Source: Brienomyrus brachyistius
Taxonomy: Eukaryota; Chordata; Actinopteri; Osteoglossiformes; Mormyridae
Assembly: GCF_023856365.1 (NCBI RefSeq)
Contig: NC_064544.1
Span: 25,024,399 to 25,088,398, forward strand
Length of the DNA stretch: 64,000 bases
Direction: 5' to 3'
Part shown: positions 50,015 through 60,956 of the stretch, in pieces
Position numbering within the stretch: position 1 is the first letter of the stretch
How the letters are laid out: each line of letters begins with the position of its first letter
The notes under the pieces: model-generated
What the model was told of the DNA's origin: nothing
Seen by the model: only the letters and a program-made list of their open reading frames with translations
Database searches by the model: none
Program-made: the position numbers and the translations under genes

Positions 50015-52612
50015 ATGACAGGAAAGAGCGGGACTTCAAAGTATGTATTATTCCAGTAATGTTGGTTTAATAGTATAATGGTTAGGTGGACTAAGCGACG
50101 GAGACTTCAGAAACAGGTTCAGACTCATTTGCAGAACATTAGGGAAATTAATGAGGCCATTCCACATGTAGGACAAGACACTACTGCTATTCATAGTAGC
50201 AGTGGGACAAGTAATATCACTTTGAGATGCAAAGATGTTTCCTCAGAAAAGTCTGCAGTTAGTCCTAACTTGTCAAAAGTTGATATAGAGGAAGGTAAAA
50301 GATCTGAATCTGAAGATGAAGCTAGAAAGTCTGAATCTGAAGATGAAGGTAGATGGTCTGAATCAAGAGACCATGTCAAGGTGGACAAGAAAACATGGAT
50401 GCTTCATGCATCTGTTAAAGTCCTTGGTTCTTCCGGTAAGTACTTCTTTCATTAAAAATTTAATTATCAAATAATATATATTGTTTGTTGAAACCCTAGA
50501 TATTGTACTACCACTGTAATCTCCTTACAAAGATCTGAATAGTAAACTGATTTATATCACAATTTAAGTATGTTTTCCCTTTCAGATAACTGGGAGGTAA
50601 TACTGTATAAGGAAAAAAAAGGCCCAGGACACTTCATGTTTGGAGACTGAGGAAGAGGAAGGAGGGCTCAAACGTAAATCGCGGTAAATTCATTAGCAGT
50701 TTGGCAAATGCAAGTTTTGAATAAATTGAGAAGAGGAAATATGATATTTAACATTAGTTTTTCATTTAAATTTTTTTTGTGCTCTGCTGCTCCCAGTACA
50801 ACATAAATGCAGATATTATTGTTATTTTTTTATTTTTATTTATAATTGTTTTGTTTGTTTGTGGTTTTATCCCCTAAATTAGAGTTCCGGCCAGATACCA
50901 TTCCTCAGAACAGGATGATCCTGGGCAAAGGGTCAGGACACTACCAGTGTTTGAAAAACACAGTGAACGCCCATCTACAAGCACGAAAAGGATGCATACA
51001 AGCATGGAAATGGAGAAATCCACTACCTGTGAAACTATTCCAAGTGCTAGCACAAGCACAGGTAAGACTCCTTTTAAACATATCAGACATTTCTGTAAAA
51101 GTTTACAAGTTGGGTTACATATAGTTGATAAGTCTTATGACTTTTGAAGTTTGTGTAATCATTACATTGATTTTGAACGTCTAATTGATGTAAACAATGT
51201 ATTTCAGGGTTTGAGGTGACGGTCATTAAGATGCTGACGGAGCAATCTCTGGATTTAAAGGAGCTTCGCAAAAGGGTTGACCATAATACATCACTCCTAA
51301 ATGACCTGTGTAGAGACAGACAGTCTGATGTTTCCCTTCATCTGAGGGAGGATCTTCTAAGCACAGATTTACAGTTAGATCTGCCTCTAACGTCACCTGA
51401 GGACCTGCAGGCACTAGAACTGAAGTTAGAGGATGTGGATTTTGCGATTAAACTGGTAAATTTTTGTAATTTCTATGAGAATTTGTAACTGTGAAATACC
51501 TTTAACATGACATTCATTAGCTTTGTTTAAACTGTCACAACTGTTATAGCTCTTAAGTGAATTTCCTTTAGCATTTTGTATATGTTCAGAGTTAAGGAGA
51601 AGAGATACTGTCATTATGGCTTTTACCCATGTGCTTTTTCAGGGATCTTACTTGGCAGTATATTGTAAAATTTGATCTACTGTAGGTGCATAATTCATTT
51701 TGTTTACTTCCTTAAGGTGTTTAAACTTGGCGGCAAGGACGTACCAAGCACCACCAAAACCATATTAGCAAACCTCTTGGCACCAGAATTGGCACGAGAA
51801 TATAACTGGACAGGTGCCAAAGGAAAAAAAGAATTTAAGAACTTCAACATAAATAAAATTATACTCCGTAAGTATAAATTGTTAAAAATAATGAATATAG
51901 TGACATTAGCAATATATTTATATTAATGTACATTGTATTTGTTATGGATTTTATGATCGTTTCCTTGAATGATTTTGCTGTCATTTGAAATTCTGTAAAG
52001 TTCAAACTTAGGCCTACGAAAAGGAAATGTTTAAATTACAATTATTTATTATTAAATTAATTATCTCTATGTTTGGACCAAACAGAATTGGGAACAAAAT
52101 GTTTTTCTGGTTATCTGTTAACATATAATTAGATCTTTCTGTATCTATGGTCTACTGAAAATGCCCTTAAACAATTTAATACACCTGCTGACACAGACCA
52201 TGTAAACCATATGTCTATCAATATTGGATGAATGATCTAAGGTCTTAACATTTTAGTGACCCACCCTTACGTTTTGGAGGTTTTTGGTAATTTTAAACTT
52301 GTACTCTGGGATTGATTGATATAATAATTTGATTGTTTTTCGATAAACAGATAAAACATCAATTACTGCCAAATGGAATGCACAAATTTAATTAGATAAT
52401 TCCTCATCACCTTTGTTTTGTCAGGTGCTGTGCGGCAAAATACAAAAACAGAAGAAGCCACTACAGATGAGGTGAAAGGAAGCATCACGTCATTCCTGTA
52501 CAACGCACGCGATTTAAAAGGCGGTAAAAGTAAGGCGTACACAAGAGGCAGAGCAGGAGAGTGGCCCTTCCAAACAGGGGAGCGTGGAACTGGACTGAGA
52601 TTTTTATGTTAA
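50015..52612 (+). CDS. DUF4806-like multi-exon gene
   Basis: Exons with GT-AG borders: 49996-50040 (start codon 50015), 50086-50435, 50586-50683, 50883-51061, 51208-51455, 51717-51867, 52425-52612. Coding length is 1,240 nt; discounting one A in the A8 run at 50613-50620 gives 1,239 nt, 413 codons, all phases consistent. The product has a basic start (WTKRRRLQKQVQ), a Ser/Glu repeat SESEDEARKSESEDE, an RKSRVPARY segment, a probable coiled coil (LTEQSLDLKELRKRVDHN) and a C-terminal domain LGGKDVPSTTKTILANLLAP, ELAREYNWTGAKGKKEFKNF, matching the pattern of DUF4806. Function is unknown; the family is known to me from multicopy, transposon-rich gene sets. The second intron would be only 45 bp, so an alternative start is ATG 50078. 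AATAAA lies near 52698. Confidence 0.75.
50613..50620 (+). other. A8 homopolymer frameshift in exon 3
   Basis: As written, the frame from exon 2 reaches TGA after HFMFGD. With one A fewer the frame reads QDTSCLETEEEEGGLKRKSR and joins exon 4 in phase 2 (CG/A). Either a real disabling indel or a homopolymer sequencing error. Confidence 0.8.
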
Positions 52613-53071
52613 TGTATATTTTGTAAACAGATTTTTTTTTCGAAATAATTATGAAGCTTCTTAATTTTTATTTGTGTGTCAGTGTGATTTTCCTTAAATA
52701 AATATTGCATAAAACTGATTTTAGGCCTGTCTCGTTCTGTATCTTTGGTTCAGCCACAGTTTAACATCAGTTTAAGTTATTTTACAGTTTACCTAGCTCA
52801 TCACTGTTCGCTCAATTTAATTTAGTTACCATGTGTAAATTATTTTAGTATAATCCAGTAGGATTTTTTTATAGCTATCATTCAGAGTTTTACTTTTGTA
52901 AAACATAACATTACAAAGAAAAAAATTTACTTTGTTCTTTGAGTATGCAAAATGGTAACAAGTAACAAGTGATTTCACCTCTTTTTATAGTGAAAACCTA
53001 TAGTGTGATTTTAACTGTATAATCACAAACATGCAATCAGAATTGCAAACCACTGATGTTGCATGACCCGG
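52613..53071 (+). other. 3' UTR and downstream stretch
   Basis: Contains CTTAAATAAATATTGCATAA, a likely polyadenylation signal about 85 bases after the stop. The rest is AT-rich with nothing recognised. Confidence 0.5.
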
Positions 53072-53365
53072 ATAAATCCCACGTCTTTACCCATATGGGC
53101 TGGCCCACATTGTGCCCAGGTAATGTAGCCCAGATGGGCCCCAGATAAATCCCACATCTTTACCCATATGGGCTGGCCCACATTGTGCCCAGGTAATGTA
53201 GCCCAGATGGGCCCCAGATAAATCCCACATCTTTACCCATATGGGCTGGCCCACATTGTGCCCAGGTAATGTAGCCCAGATGGGCCCCAGATAAATCCCA
53301 CATCTTTACCCATATGGGCTGGCCCACATTGTGCCCAGGTAATGTAGCCCAGATGGGGCCCAGCA
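53072..53365. repeat. 73-bp subterminal satellite, about 4 copies
   Basis: TTTACCCATATGGGCTGGCC and the following bases recur at 53089, 53162, 53235 and 53308 (exactly 73 bp). The unit includes GCCCAGGTAATGTAGCCCAG, itself resembling the element terminus (CCCAGGTAGCA), so terminal sequence may have been amplified inward. Confidence 0.95.
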
Positions 53366-53441
53366 ATAACCCATACCGAACCCATTTGGGTTTTCATATT
53401 TTGGCCCATATGGGGCCCATGTGGGAGTGCTACCTGGGTAA

Positions 53442-53640
53442 TTATGCATCTAAATTCAACAGCAGCTGCATGATCAGATTCCCTTACACTTGTTGCACCA
53501 GTTGTGGTAACATACAAAGAGCAGTGTCGACAAATCATTTGCTTTCCCTCAATATCGTCTTGATGGAATCCAAAATATTTCTATACAGTGAAAGACAAAT
53601 ATTTTCTGCTGATCAATTGTTGTTCACCTGACTTTTTTTT
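53442..53640 (-). pseudogene. BED-finger-like fragment of a hAT-type gene
   Basis: Minus strand: KYFGFHQDDIEGKQMICRHC followed by SLYVTTTGATSV. The W/YxxF start and C-x2-C pair resemble the N-terminal BED zinc finger of hAT transposases (ZBED-like). The right TIR of the 8.2 kb element lies directly downstream. The matching remainder was not found beyond the left TIR, so interruption by that element is not proven. Confidence 0.4.
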
Positions 53641-54384
53641 TAATTTTATACAAATGCAGCAGAACTATGAGTGAGCAAGAATGAAAATGATTATGATGCA
53701 AGTAGAGTTCACGCAACAGTGGAGGTAAACCCTTAGAATGAATAAACCACAAACTTATTAGAAAACTTACAACTATTTATGTCACTGAAAGGATATTTGA
53801 AACAGCTAATTCATTCAATTTAAAGATTTTTATCAATGTGATGCATGTTCTTGAAAATTCCACAGTGCTGACTGATCCCTATTATGTGCCTTGTTTCTGT
53901 GCTTCTCTCCTCGCCAGCACCATCCCATGTCTAATACTAGCCCAATGTGGCTTGAGCTATCACATAGATGTACCAATAAAATCAAAGGAAAAGCCTTCCT
54001 CACGTCTTCCCTTAGAACAGGTGGTAGAGACATCGTTATTGCAGCCCACACAAGAACTACATTCTATTATGATGTCATTCATTGCTGGTTAAAGTTTATC
54101 TGGCACTCGTAATACTAGATATTAATAAAGACAACAGAGGCTAGGGATGCTGACCACTACCAGATCCATTTAGCTGAATATGTGCCTTTGGCTAAGACTG
54201 ACCTCGCTACACAGTTGCTAATTATTAACTTGGAATGCTGATGCTACAACCCAGTCTAGGGTTGGGCCACACAGCGCTCTTGTGAGTAAATTTATAAGGT
54301 GGTGGAGGAGTATGGATCTTTTTAGAGGTGCACGATCAATGAGAAACACCACGCAGAAGGTATGATGATGATGAAGATTGTTAT

Positions 54385-54390
<6 letters not shown>
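53641..54390. other. Unassigned stretch
   Basis: No repeat or gene recognised; short frames (72-84 codons) on both strands lack domains. Confidence 0.35.

Positions 54391-54416
<26 letters not shown>
54391..54416. repeat. (AT)n microsatellite
   Basis: Thirteen AT/TA units directly before the SINE-like repeat. Confidence 0.95.
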
Positions 54417-54418
<2 letters not shown>

Positions 54419-54712
54419 ATCCATCCATTTTCCCTCTTATCCTACTGGGTCGCGGGGGGTCCGGAGCCTATCCCAGAAGCAATGGGCACAAGGCAGGGAA
54501 CAACCCAGGATGGGGGGCCAGCCCATCACAGGGCACACTCAGCATGTTTTTGGACTGTGGGGGGAAACCGGAGTACCCGGAAAAAAACCCACAACGACAT
54601 GAGGAGAACATGCAAACTCTGCACACATGTGACCCAGGCCGAGACTCAAACCCGGGTCCCAGAGGTATGAGGCAACAGTGCTAACCACTGCACCACCATG
54701 CCCCCTATATAT
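54417..54712 (-). mobile_element. SINE-like repeat with GGAT tail
   Basis: Plus strand CCATCCATCCATTTTCCCTC then CTACTGGGTCGCGGGGGGTC. On the minus strand the unit ends in (GGAT)n like the RTE/Rex3 LINE tail at 34418-34443, consistent with mobilisation by such a LINE. Related copies are at 56672 and 60631. Confidence 0.7.
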
Positions 54713-54734
54713 ACAGGACATATATATATACATG

Positions 54735-54736
<2 letters not shown>

Positions 54737-54770
<34 letters not shown>
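54737..54770. repeat. (CA)n microsatellite
   Basis: About 17 CA units. Confidence 0.95.
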
Positions 54771-54771
<1 letters not shown>

Positions 54772-55320
54772 GTCATACCTTGTAGCAACCAGTCTTAGCT
54801 TCAGGATGGACCCAGACCAAATCAACAAACAGAAAGCACTGATTTTTGTTAACACCTACTGTAGCTTCCCTAGGAAAAAGAAAACCAGAAAAAAGGACAA
54901 TTCTGTACACCAATTCCCCACCCATAAACAGCAAGAAAATAAAAATGCCAGCTACACCCCTATAACCGGTGAAATTAAATACATAGGCCGGGAACACCTA
55001 TTTCAAAGACAGAGGGTTAACTAAATCAAAAAGGACAGACCTGAATGACGGATCAAGACCGATACTGAAAGCACCAGGAGTAATGACACACAGCAAGGCA
55101 CAAGGAGTACAAGGCTGAGCATCAAAAATTCGAAGCTTCCGGCACTGGCTCCTCAAGTGGCTATATAGCGTCGCCCACTGATGACATCATTGGGGTAGAA
55201 ATGGTCACACAGGCCGGGGAAGAGGTGTAGGAGAGTAAGAAGGGTAGGACTGCAGTCAGGAATCGACCGACCTACACAAATGGGACCACACACGTACACT
55301 GCCCCTAGCAGTTTGTAACA
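54771..55320 (-). other. Possible solo LTR
   Basis: The minus strand begins TGTTACAAACTGCTAGGGGC at 55319 and contains GCTATATAGCCACTTGAGGA (TATA-like). No second copy, clear 3' boundary or target duplication was found. Confidence 0.25.
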
Positions 55321-56671
55321 CTGAAAACCTCAGATGACTTTGGTTATTACAATGCGTTATAGCACTGAAAATGTTTTTAATGAATAATACGAGCAAAAGA
55401 CCAAATTAAAAAGTTTCCTATTATGCCATTCTAATGAATGTCTGTGAGGTTTAATTCACTGGAATATTCACTGAAAGCCAGGGTAACTAAAAACCTTGTA
55501 AATTGGGCCTTAAAGAGGTTAATTGGTTAGATTAAAAATGCACTGATCTGTTGACCAGATCATCATTTTGTTTTGATGAACAAAGAAAATCACTTTCAAA
55601 GGAATAAAGTCTTTGTTAAGAACATTTTGAGACAGTATTTTGGTAGATAATGGTAGTGTGGCAGGCAAGGAGACACAGGACATATCAGACATCCCAACTC
55701 TCCCAGAAGTTCTGGGAGTCCCCCGCAAATTTACAGTAGCTCCTTGAGATCAGCAAATGATGCACAGTGTCTTGGAAATCTGTCGTTCCGCTATTCATTT
55801 TACGGGTGGTATAATTAGCCGGTAAGAAGTTTTACTGCTGCACACTCACCCCAAATTTTACCATCATTTTACTACCCCTGGCCAGCAAATTTTGCCTACC
55901 CATCCCAGTTGGCAATGTATATATGGTATCACTGCAATACAAGTCAAGCACTATCCAGCACCTCTGCTGTCCCAGACACCCCACATCTGCCTCCTTGAAA
56001 TCAATATCCCTAAGGTGACATGTCTATGATATGGGTGCATGAAAGTTACAACTGGAGGGGTAAAGTTTATCAAGAAAATAGGGAAAGAGGCACAAGCAAA
56101 AATCAACAAAGGGGCTGTGCTCAGGATTTCAGTGGGACGACAGGTGAGTTTGCCAAGTGAGTGTGACTTGATGAGTGAGCACTGCTTGCACTGGTAGGTG
56201 GCAGCTCTCTCAGCCCAGTGTCCTCTGGGCTGCTTGGCCACAGGGAAAGAGAAAGCGGAAGCACTTTGCTTATCCTGGATTCACTTAGCTTTTCAGCCTT
56301 AATCCATGCTGGGAGAGACAGTCCCATCTTTCTACTGGGGCAATTAGTGGCTACTATCTGCATTCTATCTGCATTTCTCCTCTTGCAGAGGCAGGACACT
56401 ACGAGAAATCAGAAATGGAAATCGGCAAGCAAGACTAACAGGACTTTTTGGCAGAGGAGCACCCAATTATCAGAAGTAGAGCAGAAGTCATGATACATAC
56501 TAAACACTCTAAAGAAGGGATGGGAGAATGAATCAATACAGATAATCACAGTCACTATACCATTCCCATAGTCACCAAATATCACTATGCTTTATCAAAA
56601 ATAGAACATCAATTTAAAAAATCATATTCAGAAGTAAAGGAAGACTTGTAAAAAAATATGCAAAAATCTAT
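55321..56671. other. Unassigned stretch
   Basis: No clear element or gene. CATCCCAACTCTCCCAGAAG at 55688 may be a scrap of a fish DNA transposon. Frames up to 96 codons lack domains. Confidence 0.35.
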
Positions 56672-56795
56672 CCATCCATTTTACATTCCTGCTTGTAGTA
56701 TGCAGAGTCGCAGTAATTTGAAGCCTATCCTGGAAGCCACAGACGCAAGGTGAGTAATAACCCAGGAGAGGACACATCAACCCATTAAAAATTAA
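56672..56795 (-). mobile_element. Diverged SINE-like repeat
   Basis: CTATCCATCCATTTTACATT then AGCCTATCCTGGAAGCCACA match the family at 54417 and 60631 with many substitutions. Confidence 0.55.
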
Positions 56796-56822
56796 AAAGT
56801 ATATATATATTTTCCTGTCATG

Positions 56823-57541
56823 TGTAACCGGTCAGTCCCTGCCTGTATTCTGCATTGTGTTAAGGGTATTATCAGGTGTGTGGGGGGTGCAGGAGGAAAG
56901 GATATTAGACGCCGTTGTCGTTCCCGAATTTTTTTATTGAACCTGTTGGGAACATTAGGGAAAGGGGTAAACTTCGTCTGCTCTGGCCCTCTCGCTCTCT
57001 CTCTTCCCGCGTTTGCAATACACAAAAGGGCCAGCGCACCAGAGGAAAAACGCGCACATTATTCAAACTAAACATAAATGCGAAATGATACAGAAAATAA
57101 TGTCAATCTAACACAAATGAAAACATACCTGTTGGGAACATTAGGGAAAGGGGTAAACTTTGTCTGCTCTGGCCCTCTCGCTCTCTGCACAAAGTAAAAC
57201 GATGTACATACTTATGTATAGCCATGTTTTATATCCCCTACTTATAATAAATAATAAATCAAATATAATATATGATATATGGGGCATAATTATACAATTG
57301 ATTTATTAACTGGGGGGACCCTGCCACTAGATCCTCACCTCTTCCCGCGTGTGCAATACACAAAAGGGAAGAGGAAATGAGGTCGGGACCCTTATAAAGG
57401 GGAAAAGACAGAGGGAGGGGCGATGCAGGACAAGAGCATCATGGGAAATTTAAGGGATATTGTACCCATCAGGTAAAACAGAAAAAGGAAAACCGAATCT
57501 TGTATAATTATAAATTAAAAGTAAAATAACAACCTGTTACA
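56823..57541 (-). repeat. Solo LTR, 719 bp, 4-bp TSD
   Basis: Ends TGTAACCGG and CCTGTTACA are inverted, flanked by CATG on both sides (56819-56822 and 57542-57545). AATAAA on the minus strand near 56930 suggests minus orientation. Internally, a ~95 bp block (ACCTGTTGGGAACATTAGGG to CAATACACAAAAGGG) occurs twice, the second time interrupted by ~155 bp of AT-rich sequence (57188-57340). Confidence 0.7.
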
Positions 57542-58847
57542 CATGCAAGATTATAAAAGTGTTTACGGTCCAAATGATAACTGACTCCGCTGTTGCAGTA
57601 TAATCCTAATTAAGCATTATATTCAGCTTCATTCCTTTAAAATTATGTGATGATAATATTTGAGATCAATCAAGGACTTTACATTGCAGTTAGGATTTCC
57701 AAAGATATTCAAGAAGGATTTTTGCACTTGACAATACAGCAAGAAGGAGGCTAATTGCTTAGAAATGTACAGATAATGTTTTATCACAGAAAGCCTCAGG
57801 AACAGGAGACCTAGATGAAAATCTAACATGTAGCCAATAGACAAGAAGCCAGAGACATAAGCAAAGGTCAAGAAGCTGGGGAGTCTATCCTGGTAGTGAA
57901 AAGAAAGGGACCAAGATCGGGAGACATACACATAAGGGAGCTCTCACATTTGGGAGAAAGTGGGGCAGCTCAGTTACTGGACATAATCAACAATTCCTCA
58001 CATTGAGTGAACCAGTTAGACACGTTATGTGAGTTTGGCAATTAGGGAGAATCAGAAGCATGAGTGAAACACTGATGACTCAATAATTAGGAGAAGGAGA
58101 CGGGTGTGGCTGCAGTGCAGGCTCAGAGTCCAAGCTCACACCTTTTTCCAAAGTGGGATTAGCGCAAGAATTTAATTTAATATAATACCTAGTTCATCAA
58201 GACAAGTTCATTGTAAACAGACAAAATAGAAGTAACTTTCAGCTGAAAGTTACTGTATTGTTTTCAAGGAACAAAAATAGGAATAGAGTTATTGTTTTGA
58301 AAGGTTTTATGAAATTAAATTATGCTTTTTTTTGTTTATTTGGACAGGTGCGAGTACAGGTGCACTGGAATGCTTCTTTTCGCAAATCCCATTTCACTCT
58401 CCTTTCAGACATGCACACCTATACAGAGGCTCCAGTCCCCCCCGCGAATCCGGTTGGGATTAACGGTTACGGTAATGGATGGATGGACACATATACAGTT
58501 GAGAGCAAAGTTTGGGGTCCAAGCACAGGGTCAGACCATTTGTCCGTCGCCCTGGAGTTTTAAAAAATGCATAACTTAGTACCCTTTTTCAGAATTTCTT
58601 GATTCAGATAATAGGAGTAATGTCAGGTGAACCTGTGTTTATTGGCTAAAACAGTGGTCTTGTATGTGAAACTCAGAGCCAAAGACTGAGGTGTCTGCTC
58701 CTTGGCAAGTGCTACTGACAATATAGCATGTACTGACATATAAAACAGGTACTGACATATAACTGTCTCTGCTGACTCTGGTATGGAACCTAAACAGTTG
58801 ACACATTCACTGGATGATATCACTTAATAGTTGTGTCATTGTCTTTA

Positions 58848-58883
58848 TTATTATTATTATTATTATTATTATTGTTATTATTA
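58848..58883. repeat. (TTA)n microsatellite
   Basis: About 12 TTA units with one TTG. Confidence 0.95.
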
Positions 58884-59963
58884 TTTTGCATGATTTTCAA
58901 TGAGTTAATTTATTATTTTCTTCCCTTTCCTTCTTCTGACTCATCTCTCCTTTCCACAATTTGATGACACCTTGCTATATGTCTTTGACCCTGTAATTAA
59001 AAAGAAATGGATAATAACCATAATGCAAAAAAAAAAATCTGACTGTGGGTGGATACCCCAACAGAAGCATGCAAAACACAAAGTGATGGCCTCCCTCTGG
59101 TAAACTGCATTGTGTATTTTAAATAACGTTGTGGTCCAAGATCAAATTCAGAATATGTAACCAAATCAGTTTCTGTTAATGATCATGTAAATGGACCTGT
59201 ATTATTTTAAATTCTTATCTGAAAACTAATATAGGACATGGAGAGAAAAAGGCAGCAGGGTGGTATGTAACAGGCATAGGAGTTTGCACTATGTCTATCT
59301 GAGGCTCTGTGTGAGGTCTCGCAGTGTTTCCTCGTGTGCTGCCGCCATATAGAGGTAACACCTCCAAGTTTACAGCCTGATTTGTGAGTTTGGCATGTGC
59401 ATGTTTGCCATGTCAGTGTGTACTATGTGGTGTTTGTGTGTGCGGTGCCATTGGCGTGTTTGTGAGTTTGGCTTGTGCATGTATGTGTGGTTCAGATTTT
59501 CACTTTTCATGTCTCAATGCATAAATATTTTTGTGTCCATAATAAGACAATTTCATCTTTTAAGGGCAAAATTCAAAGGCCATCTACCTATATGCAAGAT
59601 GAGAAGATAATCAATATTCAATTTAAAAAATACCCTTCGCTTTCTCTCTCCTCCATTCAATGCCTGTCCTTGCAGGAACACCAACATTCGTTTTAGTTCT
59701 GCCCTTTTAAAGTAGATAATTTGTCCTCATAAAATGTTTGGGTAATAAAGGGCAACACATAATTGGTGGGAAGCTGAAATATATCTACATTTTGCTCCCT
59801 GGTTTGCGCTCTTCCCTTCTTTTATCTTCATAAATCATTGCCCCCCAGCGTGCTCCAGGATACAAGGTGCATGACAGCTTGAAACTATAAACTCAAAAAA
59901 CACAGAAGAATCTAACTCTCTCCCTCATTTTCCTCGAGGAAAAACTGTACCTGCATTTGTCTC

Positions 59964-60131
59964 CGTGTGTGTGTGTGTGTGTGTGTGGATGTTTTTCTGT
60001 TTAACATGTGTGTTTCTGCATGGGACAGTGTGAGTTTTTTGTTTTAACATGTACTGTATGTACGTGTCTTTGTTCATGCACTGGAATTTTAAGCTTTGGT
60101 GTGAATATGTGTGTGTGTGTGTGTGTGTGTG
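59964..60131. repeat. Two (GT)n microsatellites
   Basis: GT runs at 59964-59988 and 60108-60131 with GT-rich sequence between. Nearby small open frames encoding THTHTHTH are artefacts. Confidence 0.95.
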
Positions 60132-60477
60132 CATTTGCGTGTGTGCATGAATGTATCAATATGTGGTTGTGTTTGTTTTTGTGCATTTTGGCAGCCATGT
60201 GTGTATAGCTATAAGCTATCAAACTGTTACCACTTGTAGTTCTGCACACAGCATGCCTCATCATAGATCTCCATATTCTAGGCATTTATTTAGTGCTGTT
60301 CATTTGGACCACAGCAACATGGATGGCACTAACCAGGCAGGACTGCAAAAATACTGCAATTGCAAATGTTGACAGCGTGTCATCAGCTGGGAAATGATGC
60401 TGCAAATTAGCCAAAAGGAGATGCTTCTGGTTTTCTGTGTCCCTGTCTGTCTCAGTCTTTGTTCTCTGCTTCAGCTT

Positions 60478-60956
60478 GGTCCAGCATTTTCTTCTTCCTC
60501 AGTGTTACGCCGCAGTCCTGGGGTGCATTTCCTGAAACCTTCATAATGCTACGTTCTTCATAAGTTCTACTTCCTTAAGTTGTCTCTTAGTGCTCTGGTG
60601 TGTTTCCTGAAATATTCTTAGTTAAGTATATCCATCCATCTATTTTCCAAACCGCTTATCCTACTGGGTCGCGGGGGGTCCAGAGCCTATCCCGGAAGCA
60701 ACGGGCACGAGGCAGGGAACAACCCTGGATAGGGGGCCAGCCCCTCGCAGGGCATAATTAAGTATAACTTCCGTAAAATATTCTTTCATAAGGTTGATCT
60801 GAGACTCTCGTAGCTCATTTAACATAAGACTAACATTGTTAAGGGTACCGTTTCAGTACCGTTTCAGAACCAAACATCACTTAACTAGAAAATAACTGAT
60901 CCATATCATAAAATTATTTTGTCTGATGTATGACAACTGTTAGTTGTTAGGATTAA
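60478..60956. other. Unassigned sequence split by a SINE-like insertion
   Basis: Contains partly repeated motifs such as GTGCATTTCCTGAAACCTTC and GTGTGTTTCCTGAAATATTC. Origin unknown. Confidence 0.35.
60631..60757 (-). mobile_element. SINE-like repeat with target duplication
   Basis: TCCATCCATCTATTTTCCAA to GCCCCTCGCAGGGCATAA. TTAAGTATA flanks both sides (60622-60630 and 60758-60766), showing retrotransposition as a discrete ~127 bp unit. 5'-truncated relative to the 54417 copy. Confidence 0.8.

Larger units (their letters stand above)
45278..53441 (+). mobile_element. 8.2 kb TIR element carrying a DUF4806-type gene
   Basis: Left end TTACCCAGGTAGCATGCCCA and right end (reverse) TTACCCAGGTAGCACTCCCA are inverted repeats that stay similar for about 35 bases. 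Immediately inside are tandem arrays sharing CCCATATGGG: a 61-bp unit on the left and a 73-bp unit on the right. One spliced gene lies between. Flanks give TTA/TAA or a 2-bp TA target duplication, so PIF/Harbinger- or ISL2EU-like integration is conceivable but unproven. No transposase is seen; the gene may be a partner ORF of a two-gene element or captured cargo. Removing the LTR insertion leaves about 6.0 kb. Confidence 0.7.
57546..60477. other. Unassigned stretch
   Basis: About 2.9 kb without a recognised gene or element apart from microsatellites. May be ordinary host intergenic or intronic DNA. Confidence 0.4.

Noticed and set aside
54539..54855. Frames rich in VCVCVCV or THTHTH
   Set aside because: Translations of dinucleotide microsatellites.
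58258..58579. Overlapping 101- and 85-codon frames
   Set aside because: Two overlapping frames in AT-rich DNA with no domain; nothing favours either.
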